From Haloparvum alkalitolerans (lineage in GTDB: Archaea; Halobacteriota; Halobacteria; Halobacteriales; Haloferacaceae): 64,000 bases of DNA. The position numbers and the translations under genes were made by a program. Positions 54,042 through 62,849 of the stretch are shown here, piece by piece (the first letter of the stretch is position 1; each line of letters opens with the position of its first letter). The stretch is taken from positions 1 through 64,000 of the forward strand of contig NZ_JBNLIA010000013.1 in NCBI RefSeq assembly GCF_050122995.1, given 5' to 3'. The notes below the pieces were generated by a model. That model worked only from the letters and a program-made list of their open reading frames with translations, ran no database searches and was not told the DNA's origin.

Positions 54042-55241
54042 GTGAACGACCGGACACGCGCGCTGGTCGTCGCCTGTATCGCCGTGTTCCTGCCGGTACT
54101 GGTGTGGTACAACTACTCGGCGGTGCTCCCGACGGTCTCCGCGGACTGGGGGCTCACGGGCGCGCAGGCGGGGATCGTCTTCGGCGCGTTTCAGGCAGGC
54201 TACCTCGTCGGCATCCTCCCGTTCGGCCGCCTGGCCGACGCCTCCTCGCCGCGGTACGTCCTCGCGGGCGGCGCGGCCGGGACCGCCGTCTTCGGCGTCG
54301 CGTTCGGCCTGCTCGCGGAGGGGTTCCTCGCCGGCACAGCGCTCCGGTTCCTGGCCGGGGTCTGCATGTCCGCCGTCTACGTGCCGGGGATGCGCCTGCT
54401 CAGCGACTGGTTCCCCGCCGCGGAGCGCGGCCGCGCCATCGGCATCTACGTCGGGACCTTCTCGCTGTCGAGCGGCGTCTCCTTCGTGCTCACCTCGCGG
54501 ATCGCCGCCGCGACCGGATGGGAGAGCGCGGTCGTCGCCACCAGCCTCGGCGGGCTCCTCGTGGCGCCGCTCGTCGTCTGGCTCCTCGACGACGCGCCCG
54601 GACGCTCGGCGACGAGCCGGGGGATCGACCTCTCGCTGCTCCGGAACCGGGAGTACCTCCACGCGGTCAACGCCTACGCGTGGCACACCTGGGAGCTGTT
54701 CGGCGTCCGGAACTGGCTTTTGGCGTTCCTGCTCGCGGCGCCCGCGTTCGCCTCGGGCGGGGCCTCCGCGTCGCTGGCCGGCCTGCTCGTCGGCGTCGTC
54801 ACGGCGATGAGCGCGGTCGGGAACGTCGTCGGCGGCGCGCTCTCGGACCGGATCGGTCGCCCGACCACGGTGGGGATCGGCCTGCTCGGAAGCACCGCGA
54901 TCCTCGTCGCGCTCGGGTGGCTCGACTGGCTCCCCCTGTGGGCGCTCGCGGCGGTGCTCCTGGTCCACGGGACGCTCCTCAGCGTCGACAGCGCGCCCGC
55001 CTCGACGCTCGTCACCGAGGCCGTCGACGACGAGCAGGTGGGCGCGGCGCTGTCGTTGCAGTCGTTCGTCGGGTTCCTCCCCTCCGTCGCCTCGCCGGTC
55101 GTTTTCGGGGCCGCGCTCGACGCCGGCGGCTTCGTCCTCGCGTGGCCGACGCTCGCGGTCGCGGGCCCGCTCGGCCTCGCGTCAGTGGTCGCGCTCCGGC
55201 GGCGCGCGCGTCGCCGGTCCCCGGCGTCCGGTTCGGCGTAG
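54042..55241 (+). CDS. MFS transporter
   Basis: A 399-aa major facilitator with about twelve helices. MVVACIAVFLPVLVWYNYSAVLPTVSADWGLTGAQAGIVFGAFQAGYLVGILPFGRLADASSPRYVLAGG contains the loop 2-3 motif GRLADASSPRYVL. The sixth to seventh junction and second half (RIGRPTTVGIGLLGS) repeat the pattern. It resembles the nitrate/oxalate or sugar-phosphate types but the substrate cannot be assigned. GTG 54042 (VNDRTRALVVACIAVFL) was taken as start since the upstream in-frame sequence is Arg-rich and not membrane-like. It stands divergent from MscS and convergent with the amidohydrolase. Confidence 0.88.
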   Translation: MNDRTRALVVACIAVFLPVLVWYNYSAVLPTVSADWGLTGAQAGIVFGAFQAGYLVGILPFGRLADASSPRYVLAGGAAGTAVFGVAFGLLAEGFLAGTALRFLAGVCMSAVYVPGMRLLSDWFPAAERGRAIGIYVGTFSLSSGVSFVLTSRIAAATGWESAVVATSLGGLLVAPLVVWLLDDAPGRSATSRGIDLSLLRNREYLHAVNAYAWHTWELFGVRNWLLAFLLAAPAFASGGASASLAGLLVGVVTAMSAVGNVVGGALSDRIGRPTTVGIGLLGSTAILVALGWLDWLPLWALAAVLLVHGTLLSVDSAPASTLVTEAVDDEQVGAALSLQSFVGFLPSVASPVVFGAALDAGGFVLAWPTLAVAGPLGLASVVALRRRARRRSPASGSA

Positions 55242-55261
55242 GCCGGGACCGCGTCCTCGGC

Positions 55262-56527
55262 TCACTCCGCGCCGGCGACCTCCGCCATCGCGCCCGCCAG
55301 CACGCGCGTCGCGTCCGCGCAGTCGTCCCAGTCGGTCCACTCGCGAGGGTTGTGCGAGACGCCGTCCCGCGAGGGCGCGAACAGCAGCGACGCGTCCGTG
55401 ACGCCCGCGACGTGCATCGTGTCGTGGGCCGCGCCCGAGTGGATATCCATCGTCTCCAGCCCCGCGGCGGTCCCCGCCCGATGGGCCGCCTCGCGGAGCC
55501 GGTCGCTCATCGGCGTCGGGTGCAGGTCGAACGGACGCTCGAAGGCGGTCTCGACGCCGCGGTCGGCCTCCAGCCGGGCGAGTTCGTCGCGGACCGCGGT
55601 CACGACCGTCTCCATCGAGCGGTACTCCACGTCCCTGATGTCGATCCCGAGGTCGACGCGCCCGGGAACGACGTTGGTGGCGTTCGGCGACACGTCGAGC
55701 GAACCGACGGTCCCCACCGCGGTCGGGCTGGAGGCGTCGACGACCGCGTTGGCCGCGGACTCCACCTCCAGCACCAGTTCGCTCGCGGCCGCGAGCGCGT
55801 CCGTCCGGTCGCCCATCGCGGTCGCGCCCGCGTGGTTCGCCTCGCCGACGACCGTCGCCTCGCAGTGAGTGATTCCGGTGATCGTCGTCACCACGCCCGC
55901 GGCGGCGCCGGCCTCCTCCAGCGCGGTGTCCTGTTCGATGTGAAGCTCGTAGAACGCCTCCCAGCTCCGGGGGTCGAGGGTCCCCTCCCCGGCGTAGCCG
56001 ATGCGCTCGAGCGCCTCCCCGAGCGTCTCGCCCGCGTCGTTCTCCAGCGCGAGCGCCTCCTCGGGCGTGCGCTCGCCGACCGCCACCGAGGAACCGAGGA
56101 GCCCGTCCGCGAACGTCTGGCCCTCCTCCTCGGTGAAGTTGACGACCAGCACCGGGCGGTCGGGCTCGACGCCGGCGTCCTGCATCGCGCGGACCGCCTC
56201 CAGCGCGGCGTAGGTCCCGAGCGGGCCGTCGAAGATGCCGCCCTCCGGGACCGAGTCGAGGTGGCTCCCGGAGGCGACGGGCGCCGCGTCGGGGTCCGCG
56301 GAGGGAGGACACCACTCGCCCGCGACGTTTCCGACCGCGTCGACGCGCACGTCGAGGCCGGCGTCCTCCATGCGCTCGACGAGGCGGTCGCGGGCCTTCC
56401 GGTTCGCCTCGGTTCCGGTCCGGACGGTGCGGCCGCGCTTCTCGGGGTCCTCGTACTCGACGGCGCCGAACACGCCGTTCGCCTCGATGTCGGCGCGGAG
56501 CCGGTCCGCGTCCACTGCGTCGTGCAT
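55262..56527 (-). CDS. M20-family amidohydrolase (N-carbamoyl amino acid amidase / allantoate amidohydrolase type)
   Basis: A 421-aa Zn enzyme. Metal ligands appear in SGSHLDSVPEGGIFDGPLGTY (His and Asp), VNFTEEEGQTFADGLLGS (Glu pair), ELHIEQDTALEE (His-x-Glu), and SGAAHDTMHVAGVTDASLLFAPSRDGVSHNPREWT (C-terminal His and Asp). The dimerisation domain spans about 215-330 with THCEATVVGEANHAGATAMGDRTDA. It fits the AmaB/HyuC group hydrolysing N-carbamoyl amino acids or allantoate. Start ATG 56527. It lies divergent from dacZ; no purine-degradation genes are adjacent, and pyrC at 6842 is distant. Confidence 0.92.
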   Translation of the reverse strand: MHDAVDADRLRADIEANGVFGAVEYEDPEKRGRTVRTGTEANRKARDRLVERMEDAGLDVRVDAVGNVAGEWCPPSADPDAAPVASGSHLDSVPEGGIFDGPLGTYAALEAVRAMQDAGVEPDRPVLVVNFTEEEGQTFADGLLGSSVAVGERTPEEALALENDAGETLGEALERIGYAGEGTLDPRSWEAFYELHIEQDTALEEAGAAAGVVTTITGITHCEATVVGEANHAGATAMGDRTDALAAASELVLEVESAANAVVDASSPTAVGTVGSLDVSPNATNVVPGRVDLGIDIRDVEYRSMETVVTAVRDELARLEADRGVETAFERPFDLHPTPMSDRLREAAHRAGTAAGLETMDIHSGAAHDTMHVAGVTDASLLFAPSRDGVSHNPREWTDWDDCADATRVLAGAMAEVAGAE

Positions 56528-56668
56528 ACCGGCCGTTCGGCCGGGACCGGCAAGGGCGTTGCCGTCGCGGCACGTCGCGAGACGGAGCGGCCGGGTTCGG
56601 ATCCGTCCGGTGTGGGACCGGCCCGGACTCCGTCCAGCGTCTGACGGGCGCACGACGCCGACACAACT

Positions 56669-56677
56669 CCTTTAAGC
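56669..56677 (+). promoter_or_regulatory. TATA-like element of dacZ-mscS
   Basis: CCTTTAAGC lies about 28 bp upstream of ATG 56701, so the dacZ transcript is probably leaderless. Confidence 0.6.
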
Positions 56678-56700
56678 GCAGCCGGTGACCGTTATCCATC

Positions 56701-57510
56701 ATGTCGTCTCTCACCGACCTCCTCGACGATGTCGTCGACGATGTCGACGCAGTCTTCCTCTTCTCGCCGAGCGGCTCGTTTTACGAGCGGCTCGCCGACC
56801 TCGACGAGGAGGTGGTCGTCGTCGCCCCCGAGAACGCGGTCGATGCCGAGACGTACGTCGAGCTCCCGCTGGAGTTCGACAACGTCCGCGACCGGATCGA
56901 GTTCGCCATCGAGGGAGCGCTCGAACAGGACCTCGTCGAGGAGGGGGACGCCGTCGTCTGCTCCGTCTCCGTCTTCGACGGCGACCCCGATTCGGTCATT
57001 CGCGTCCGCGCGACCGACAGCCACGAGTCCGGCATCTACGACCTGTTCGTCAACTCCCGGGCGGACCCCGGAGTCATCCGGGACGTGTTCGAGGTCGCGG
57101 TCGAACTCGGCAAGAAGGGACAGAAGGGCAAGCCCGTCGGCGCGCTGTTCGTCGTCGGCGACGCGGGCAAGGTGATGAACAAGTCCCGACCGCTCTCGTA
57201 CAACCCGTTCGAGAAGTCCCACGTCCACGTCGGCGACCCCATCGTGAACGTGATGCTGAAGGAGTTCTCGCGGCTCGACGGGGCGTTCGTCGTCTCCGAC
57301 TCCGGGAAGCTCGTCTCGGCGTACCGCTACCTCGAACCGGCCGCGGAGGGCGTCGACATTCCGAAGGGGCTCGGCGCGCGCCACATGGCCGCGGGCGCGA
57401 TCACCCGCGACACGAACGCGACCGCCATCGTCCTCTCGGAGTCCGACGGGCTGGTCCGGGCGTTCAAGGGCGGACGACTGGTTCTGGAGATCGATCCGGA
57501 GGAGTACTGA
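56701..57510 (+). CDS. dacZ: Diadenylate cyclase DacZ (c-di-AMP synthase)
   Basis: A 269-aa protein with a DisA_N (DAC) domain in its C-terminal half. The active-site motifs are GAFVVSDSGKLVSAYRYLEP (DGA-type, about 192-212, preceded by RLDG) and GLGARHMAAGAITRDTNATAIVLSESDG (RHR-like, about 220-247). The N-terminal half (about 1-110, VDAVFLFSPSGSFYERLADLDEEVVVVAPENAV) is the DacZ-specific domain seen in euryarchaea, where the enzyme is essential in Haloferax as I recall. It makes c-di-AMP from two ATP. Its stop codon overlaps the ATG of the MscS-like gene (TGATG). The family A/B repeats are not near. Confidence 0.94.
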   Translation: MSSLTDLLDDVVDDVDAVFLFSPSGSFYERLADLDEEVVVVAPENAVDAETYVELPLEFDNVRDRIEFAIEGALEQDLVEEGDAVVCSVSVFDGDPDSVIRVRATDSHESGIYDLFVNSRADPGVIRDVFEVAVELGKKGQKGKPVGALFVVGDAGKVMNKSRPLSYNPFEKSHVHVGDPIVNVMLKEFSRLDGAFVVSDSGKLVSAYRYLEPAAEGVDIPKGLGARHMAAGAITRDTNATAIVLSESDGLVRAFKGGRLVLEIDPEEY

Positions 57511-58331
57511 TGGTCGACGCGGCGTCCGCCCCGGTCGCGGCCACGGGACTCGCCCAGATATCGGGCACCGACGTGTACGACGTACTGCCGCCGCACGTGT
57601 GGCTGGCGCTTTTCGTCTTCGCGGTCGGGCTCGTTCTGAGCTACCTCGTCCAGGTGGTCAACCGCCGACTGCTCGTCCGTGCGGGGGTCCCGGACGCGAT
57701 CGAGGGAACCGCCTTCGAGCGAACCGCCCGGGAGTTCGGCACGTCGACGGTGACGATCATCGCCAAACTCTCCGGCTACTTCGTCCTCGGAATTGCCGTG
57801 ATCGTCGCGCTCACGGTCGCGGAGATCCGCTACGTGGAGTTCTTCTGGTCCGGCGTGGCCACGTTCATTCCTCGCCTGTTCGTGGCGGCACTCGTCCTCA
57901 TCGTTGGCGTCGTCGTCGGGGACAAAGTGGAGCTGTGGGTCGCCGAGCGGCTTCGGAGCGTCAAGCTCCCGGAGACCGGCTTCCTCCCGACCGCCGCGAA
58001 GTACAGCATCGTCTACGTCGCGGCCCTGATCGCGTTGAGCCAGATCGGCGTCGCGACGCTCGCGCTCGTCGTGCTTCTGGCCGCCTACGCGTTCGCGGTC
58101 GTCGTCCTCACCGCGCTCGCGACGAAGGACCTTCTCGCCTCGGCGGCCTCCGGCATCTTCCTCCTGCTCACGCAGCCGTACGGCATCGGCGACGAGGTGA
58201 AGGTCGGCGGCCGCCGCGGCATCGTACAGGAGGTGGACCTGTTCGTCACCCACATCGAAACCGACGGCGAGGAGCACATCGTTCCGAACCACACCGTCTT
58301 CCGCGACGGCATCGTCCGGATCCGGGACTGA
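57510..58331 (+). CDS. Short MscS-family channel coupled to dacZ
   Basis: A 273-aa protein with five hydrophobic stretches (for example PHVWLALFVFAVGLVLSYLVQVV, LSGYFVLGIAVIVALTVAEI, FIPRLFVAALVLIVGVVVGDKV, YIVYVAALIALSQIGVATLAL, LVVLLAAYAFAVVVLTALA), followed by the pore/beta part DLLASAASGIFLLLTQPYGIGDEVKVGGRRGIVQEVDLFVTHIETDGEEHIVPNHTVF. It ends at HTVFRDGIVRIRD, so the C-terminal alpha-beta cage of canonical MscS is missing. Start ATG 57510 overlaps the dacZ stop (TGATG), a strict translational coupling. Channel activity controlled by or responding to c-di-AMP is an inference; no RCK_C or CBS domain is attached. Confidence 0.87.
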   Translation: MVDAASAPVAATGLAQISGTDVYDVLPPHVWLALFVFAVGLVLSYLVQVVNRRLLVRAGVPDAIEGTAFERTAREFGTSTVTIIAKLSGYFVLGIAVIVALTVAEIRYVEFFWSGVATFIPRLFVAALVLIVGVVVGDKVELWVAERLRSVKLPETGFLPTAAKYSIVYVAALIALSQIGVATLALVVLLAAYAFAVVVLTALATKDLLASAASGIFLLLTQPYGIGDEVKVGGRRGIVQEVDLFVTHIETDGEEHIVPNHTVFRDGIVRIRD

Positions 58332-58949
58332 TCACTCCTCCGGCGAGTCGTCGCTCGCGTCCGCGCCGCCGTCGGGCGCCGCGGTCGACACGACTTCGGC
58401 CGGGACGCCGGCGACCGTCGTGCCCGGCGGCACGTCCGACGCGACCAGCGAGTTGGCGGCGACCTGCGCGCCCTCGCCGACCGTCACGCCCGGAAGCACC
58501 ACCGCGCCGGCACCGACCATCGCGCGGTCCTCCAGCACCACGTCGCCGAGTCGGTACTCGTCCTGCAGGAACTCGTGACACAGCAGCGTCGCGTCGTAGC
58601 CGACGATGGCGTCGTCGCCGACGGTGATCCGCTCGGGCCAGAACACGTCCGGCGTGGACTCTAACCCCCACGCGACGCCCTCGCCGACGGTCACGCCGAT
58701 GGCGCTCAGCAGGCGGTTCTTGAGCCGGAGACTCGGGCAGATCCGGGCGAGGACGATGATCACGTAGTTCCGCATCACGACGAGCGGGGACTTCGCGCTC
58801 GGCCACGACCACAGCGAGTTCCGCGGCCCGGGCGTTCCGTGTCTGTCGAGCCGGTCGCGGCGCTGCCCCCTGTTCCCCCCGCCGTCGGCCGCGTCCGGGC
58901 CGTCGTCGGTGGTCCCGGTGTCGTCGACCGTGTTGTCCGCGTCGCTCAC
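58332..58949 (-). CDS. Left-handed beta-helix (hexapeptide-repeat) acyltransferase
   Basis: A 205-aa acetyltransferase-like protein. The N-terminal 45 residues are disordered and acidic (VDDTGTTDDGPDAADGGGNRGQRRDRLDRHG). The core has hexapeptide rungs: VTVGEGVAWGLESTPDVFW, ITVGDDAIVGYDATLLCHEF, LGDVVLEDRAMVGAGAVVLPGVTVGEGAQVAANSLVASDVPPGTTVAGVPAEVV. The VAGVPAEVV ending is typical of maltose/galactoside or serine acetyltransferase-type folds. The amphipathic VVMRNYVIIVLARICPSLRLKNRLLSAIGV suggests membrane association and a lipid or glycan substrate. GTG 58949 was chosen over GTG 58985. Convergent with the MscS-like gene. Confidence 0.85.
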   Translation of the reverse strand: MSDADNTVDDTGTTDDGPDAADGGGNRGQRRDRLDRHGTPGPRNSLWSWPSAKSPLVVMRNYVIIVLARICPSLRLKNRLLSAIGVTVGEGVAWGLESTPDVFWPERITVGDDAIVGYDATLLCHEFLQDEYRLGDVVLEDRAMVGAGAVVLPGVTVGEGAQVAANSLVASDVPPGTTVAGVPAEVVSTAAPDGGADASDDSPEE

Positions 58950-59161
58950 GCGTCCCCGTTCGCGGGACGCCGCTAAAAGGCTCACGAGGGTTCAAAAGGA
59001 ATGCCGCGCCACTCGCCCCGTGACCTGAAGCGGGTCCGCGGCGGTCGAGACGGGTGCGCGACGCGCCGCCGCGGTCGAGGGGCGTCCGGCTAGACGGGCC
59101 GGAGCGTGCGGTCCCACGCGTCGCCTGTTCGCCCTATTTCCTTCCCCCAGCCGCAGGCTCG

Positions 59162-60451
59162 CTACTCTCCGCCACGGATCTCCGCCATGTGCTCGACGCG
59201 CCGGTCGAGCAGGTCCGGCTTGCCGATGTCGTGTCGGATCCGGACCCGGTCGCCGGCGACCGAAAGCGCCGCCTCCGCGTCCGCCTCCGCGGCCGCGATG
59301 GAGTCGCCGAGTCCGACGACCGCGAACGCCCGCGAGGTCGTCGTGTAGAGGCCGTCCTCGCGCGCGTCCACGCTGGCGTAGAACAGCAGCGCGTCGCCCA
59401 CGCTCTCCTCGTCCACCTCGATGCGCGCGCCGGCGTCGGGGTCCGTCGGGTAGCCGTCGGGCACCGCGTACTTGCAGACGGTCGCCTCGCCGGAGAAGGT
59501 CAGCTCCGGGAGCGACTCGCCCGAGCGCGCGGCCGTGAGCACGTCGAGGAACGGCGTCTCCAGCACCGGCAGCGTGTTCATGGCCTCGGGGTCGCCGAAG
59601 CGCGCGTTGAACTCCACGACCTTCGGCCCCTCGTCAGTCAGCATGAACTGGCCGTAGAGGACGCCCTTGTAGTCGGGCAGCGCGTCGACGACCGCCTCGA
59701 TCACCTCGGCGGCGTCCTCGTAGTCGCCCGGGTCCATGAACGGTAGGTGCATCGTCGTGTCCGAGTACGACCCCATGCCGCCGGTGTTCGGCCCCTCGTC
59801 GCCCTCGTAGGCGCGCTTGTGGTCCTGCACCGCGGGCGTCGTCCGCACCTCGCCGTTCGCGACGAACGCCTGTACGGTGAACTCCTCGCCGACCAGCCGC
59901 TCCTCCAACACGACACGGTCGTAGTCGGACTCGCGGAGGTACGCCTTCGCCTCGGCGGCGGTCACCTGGTCGCCGATCACCTTCACGCCCTTGCCGCCGG
60001 TGAGGCCCGCCGGTTTGACCGCGAGGTCGCCGTCGTAGGCGTCGATGTAGTCGCAGGCGGCCGCCATGTCGTCGAACGTCTCGAAGTCCGGGCAGCCGGG
60101 GATCCCCTCCTCGGCCATGAACCGCCGCTGATAGGCCTTGTCCGTCTCGATGCGGGCCTCGGCCTCGCGCGGGCCGAAGGTGTACACGCCGGCGTCGTCG
60201 AGCGCGTCCGCGACGCCCGCCGCCAGCGCGGACTCCGGGCCGACGACCGCCAGGTCCGCCGCCACCGACTCCGCGAACGCGACGATCCCGTCGGCGTCCG
60301 TCTCCTCGATCGTCTCGAACGATGCGGCCAGATCAGCGATGCCCGGGTTCACGTTGCTCGCGCAGGCGCACAGCTCGCAGTCGTCCGCCAGCGCACGGGC
60401 GATCGCGTGCTCGCGGCCGCCGCCGCCGACCAACAGGACGGTCTCGGTCAT
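59162..60451 (-). CDS. purD: Phosphoribosylamine-glycine ligase
   Basis: A 429-aa ATP-grasp enzyme of purine synthesis, joining glycine to phosphoribosylamine. The start is MTETVLLVGGGGREHAIARAL (Rossmann-like GGGGREHA), followed by DLAVVGPESALAAGVADAL, LAVKPAGLTGGKGVKVI (ATP-grasp Lys/Gly loop), EERLVGEEFTVQAFVANGE, DEGPNTGGMGSYS and VVEFNARFGDPEAMNTLPVLETPFLDVL with metal-binding Glu/Asn. Length matches bacterial and archaeal PurD. ATG 60451 was chosen over the longer frame; a palindrome with half-sites GTTTGCAC and GTGTAAAC (60461-60482) overlaps its promoter region. Confidence 0.96.
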   Translation of the reverse strand: MTETVLLVGGGGREHAIARALADDCELCACASNVNPGIADLAASFETIEETDADGIVAFAESVAADLAVVGPESALAAGVADALDDAGVYTFGPREAEARIETDKAYQRRFMAEEGIPGCPDFETFDDMAAACDYIDAYDGDLAVKPAGLTGGKGVKVIGDQVTAAEAKAYLRESDYDRVVLEERLVGEEFTVQAFVANGEVRTTPAVQDHKRAYEGDEGPNTGGMGSYSDTTMHLPFMDPGDYEDAAEVIEAVVDALPDYKGVLYGQFMLTDEGPKVVEFNARFGDPEAMNTLPVLETPFLDVLTAARSGESLPELTFSGEATVCKYAVPDGYPTDPDAGARIEVDEESVGDALLFYASVDAREDGLYTTTSRAFAVVGLGDSIAAAEADAEAALSVAGDRVRIRHDIGKPDLLDRRVEHMAEIRGGE

Positions 60452-60460
60452 GGTCGGGAC

Positions 60461-60482
60461 GTTTGCACACGAGAGTGTAAAC
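60461..60482. promoter_or_regulatory. Imperfect palindrome upstream of purD (candidate operator)
   Basis: Half-sites GTTTGCAC and GTGTAAAC are separated by ACGAGA; 8 of 11 opposed pairs match by eye. It lies 10-31 bp before the purD ATG, where the TATA element and start site of a leaderless transcript would be (TTTACA on the minus strand). Such a position suits a repressor. Confidence 0.5.
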
Positions 60483-60610
60483 GTTACTCTTGAAACGGAC
60501 GAATATGGGCACATACTTGTTCATAATCCGCCACGGCGGTCGATCCATCACGGCCGCCGCCCTCGGCGCGGAGGGCCGCCTTTTCGTACGTGGCCCGCCA
60601 ACCGCCGGCC

Positions 60611-62758
60611 ATGAGCGACCCCACGGACCGCAACCGGCTCGACGAGGAGGCCAGCCCCTACCTCCGACAGCACGCCGACAACCCGGTCCACTGGCAGCCG
60701 TGGGACGACGCGGCGTTCGCGGCCGCCCGCGAGCGCGACGTGCCCGTGTTCGTCTCCATCGGCTACTCCGCGTGTCACTGGTGTCACGTCATGGAGGAGG
60801 AGAGCTTTCAGGACGAGGACGTCGCGGCGACCCTCAACGAGGAGTTCGTCCCGATAAAGGTCGACCGCGAGGAGCGGCCGGACGTCGACAGCGTCTACAT
60901 GAGCGTCTGCCAGCTCGTCTCCGGCGGCGGGGGGTGGCCCCTCTCGGCGTGGTGTACGCCGGAGGGGAAGCCCTTCTACGTCGGGACCTACTTCCCGCCG
61001 GAGCCGCGGCGCAACCAGCCGGGGTTCAAACAGCTGTGCGAGGACGTCGCCGCGTCGTGGAACGACCCCGAACAGCGCGCCGAGATGGAGAACCGCGCCG
61101 AGCAGTGGACGGCGGCCGCGAAGGACGAACTGGAGTCGGTGCCGGACCAGCCGGGCGAGTCGCCCGGGACGGACGCGCTGGGGGAGGCTGCGACAGCCGC
61201 GCTCCGCAGCTACGACGAGCAGTACGGCGGCTTCGGAGCCGACGGCCCGAAGTTCCCGCAGCCGAGCCGCGTCGAGGCGCTGCTGCGGTCGGCAACCGCG
61301 GCGGACGGGGGCGACGCGGCGCTCGGCGCGGCGACCGGCACGCTCGACGCGATGGCGTCCGGGGGGCTCTACGACCACGTCGGCGGCGGCTTCCACCGCT
61401 ACTGCACCGACCGCGCGTGGACGGTCCCCCACTTCGAGAAGATGCTCTACGACAACGCGGAGCTCGCGCGGATCTCCCTCGACGCTCACCGGATCACCGG
61501 CGACCCGTCCTACGCTCGCGTCGCACAGGAGACGTTCGCGTTCGTCGAGCGCGAGATGACCAACGCCAAGGGGGGCTTCGTCAGTACGCTCGACGCTCGA
61601 AGCCTCCCGCCCGAATCGCGCCGGACCGACCTCGAGGAGACGCCCGACCCGGTTGAAGGCGCCTTCTACGTCTGGACGCCCGAGGAGGTGCGCGCGGTCC
61701 TCGACGAGCCGGACGCGTCGCTCGTCTGTGACAGGTACGGCATCGAGCCGGGCGGCAACTTCGAGCGCGGGACGACCGTCCTCACGGTCTCCGCACCGAT
61801 CGCCGCTCTCGCGGACGAGTACGACCTCGACGAGGCGTCCGTTCGGGAGCGGCTGATGGACGCCCGCGCCGCGCTGTTCGACGCGCGCGAGAAGCGTCCG
61901 AAACCGGCCCGCGACGAGAAGGTGCTGGCGGGCTGGAACGGTCGGATGATCTCCGCGCTGGCCGCGGGAGCGACGGTGCTCGACGGTCCGGTCGCCGACC
62001 TCGGCGGCGGAGCGCTCGCGTTCGTTCGCGACCGCCTCTGGGACGCCGACGCGGGGCGGCTCGACCGCCGGTGGCTCGACGGCGACGTGGCCGGTCCGGG
62101 CTACCTCGAGGACTACGCGTTCCTCGCGCGCGGCGCGTTCGACCACTACGGCGCCACCGGCGACGTGGACGCGCTCGGGTTCGCGCTGGATCTGGCCGAC
62201 GAGATCGTGGCGCGCTTCTACGACGCGGACGCGGGGGCGCTCTACTTCACGCCGTCGGACGGCGAGGAGTTGCTCGCGCGGCCGCAGGAGCTCGCGGACG
62301 GTCCGACGCCGTCGAGCGTCGGGGTCGCGGTCGGCCTCCTGCTCGATCTGGACGGGTTCACGGTCGACCGCGACTACCGCGGCGTCGCGGAGGCGGTGCT
62401 GGACACGCACGCCGACCGGATCCGGTCGAACCCGCTCCAGCACGCCACGCTGGCGATGGCGGCGGACGCCGCCGAGACCGGCGGCATCGAGGTGACGATG
62501 GCGGCCGACGACCTCCCGGACGACTGGCGGCGGGTGCTCGCGGGACGGTTCCTCCCCGGAGCGGTGATCGCGCGGCGTCCGCCCACCGAGGCCGGGCTTG
62601 AGGAGTGGCTCGACCGGCTCGGACTTCCGGAGGCGCCGCCCGTGTGGGCCGGCCGCGACGCGGCCAACGCGCGCCCGACCGCGTACGTCTGTCGTGGATT
62701 CACCTGCTCGCCGCCGCGGACGGACCTCCGCGAGGCGCTCGACTGGCTCTCCGAGTAG
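60611..62758 (+). CDS. DUF255 thioredoxin-domain / six-hairpin glycosidase-like protein (YyaL/SPATA20 family)
   Basis: A 715-aa protein. Residues about 1-165 form a thioredoxin-like domain: RLDEEASPYLRQHADNPVHWQPW, FVSIGYSACHWCHVMEEESFQ (redox CHWC), VPIKVDREERPDVDSVYM, WPLSAWCTPEGKPFYVGTYFPPE. The rest (about 190-715) resembles an AGE/six-hairpin glycosidase-type alpha barrel: FPQPSRVEALLRSA, GLYDHVGGGFHRYCTDRAWTVPHFEKMLYDNAELARI, WTPEEVRAVLD. Catalytic activity is unknown. Start ATG 60611. The purD gene is divergent. Confidence 0.93.
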   Translation: MSDPTDRNRLDEEASPYLRQHADNPVHWQPWDDAAFAAARERDVPVFVSIGYSACHWCHVMEEESFQDEDVAATLNEEFVPIKVDREERPDVDSVYMSVCQLVSGGGGWPLSAWCTPEGKPFYVGTYFPPEPRRNQPGFKQLCEDVAASWNDPEQRAEMENRAEQWTAAAKDELESVPDQPGESPGTDALGEAATAALRSYDEQYGGFGADGPKFPQPSRVEALLRSATAADGGDAALGAATGTLDAMASGGLYDHVGGGFHRYCTDRAWTVPHFEKMLYDNAELARISLDAHRITGDPSYARVAQETFAFVEREMTNAKGGFVSTLDARSLPPESRRTDLEETPDPVEGAFYVWTPEEVRAVLDEPDASLVCDRYGIEPGGNFERGTTVLTVSAPIAALADEYDLDEASVRERLMDARAALFDAREKRPKPARDEKVLAGWNGRMISALAAGATVLDGPVADLGGGALAFVRDRLWDADAGRLDRRWLDGDVAGPGYLEDYAFLARGAFDHYGATGDVDALGFALDLADEIVARFYDADAGALYFTPSDGEELLARPQELADGPTPSSVGVAVGLLLDLDGFTVDRDYRGVAEAVLDTHADRIRSNPLQHATLAMAADAAETGGIEVTMAADDLPDDWRRVLAGRFLPGAVIARRPPTEAGLEEWLDRLGLPEAPPVWAGRDAANARPTAYVCRGFTCSPPRTDLREALDWLSE

Positions 62759-62818
62759 TTCCGTTCGGGACGGACCGGAGGGCAGGCCGCGCCACGGCGA
62801 GTTCTGCACACCCCGGGT

Positions 62819-62828
62819 CGTTTTTACC
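62819..62828 (+). promoter_or_regulatory. TATA-like element of the HAD gene
   Basis: CGTTTTTACC is centred about 27 bp upstream of ATG 62850, in a run of T in GC-rich flanks. Confidence 0.6.
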
Positions 62829-62849
62829 CTCGGGCCGCGCCTATCGGCT

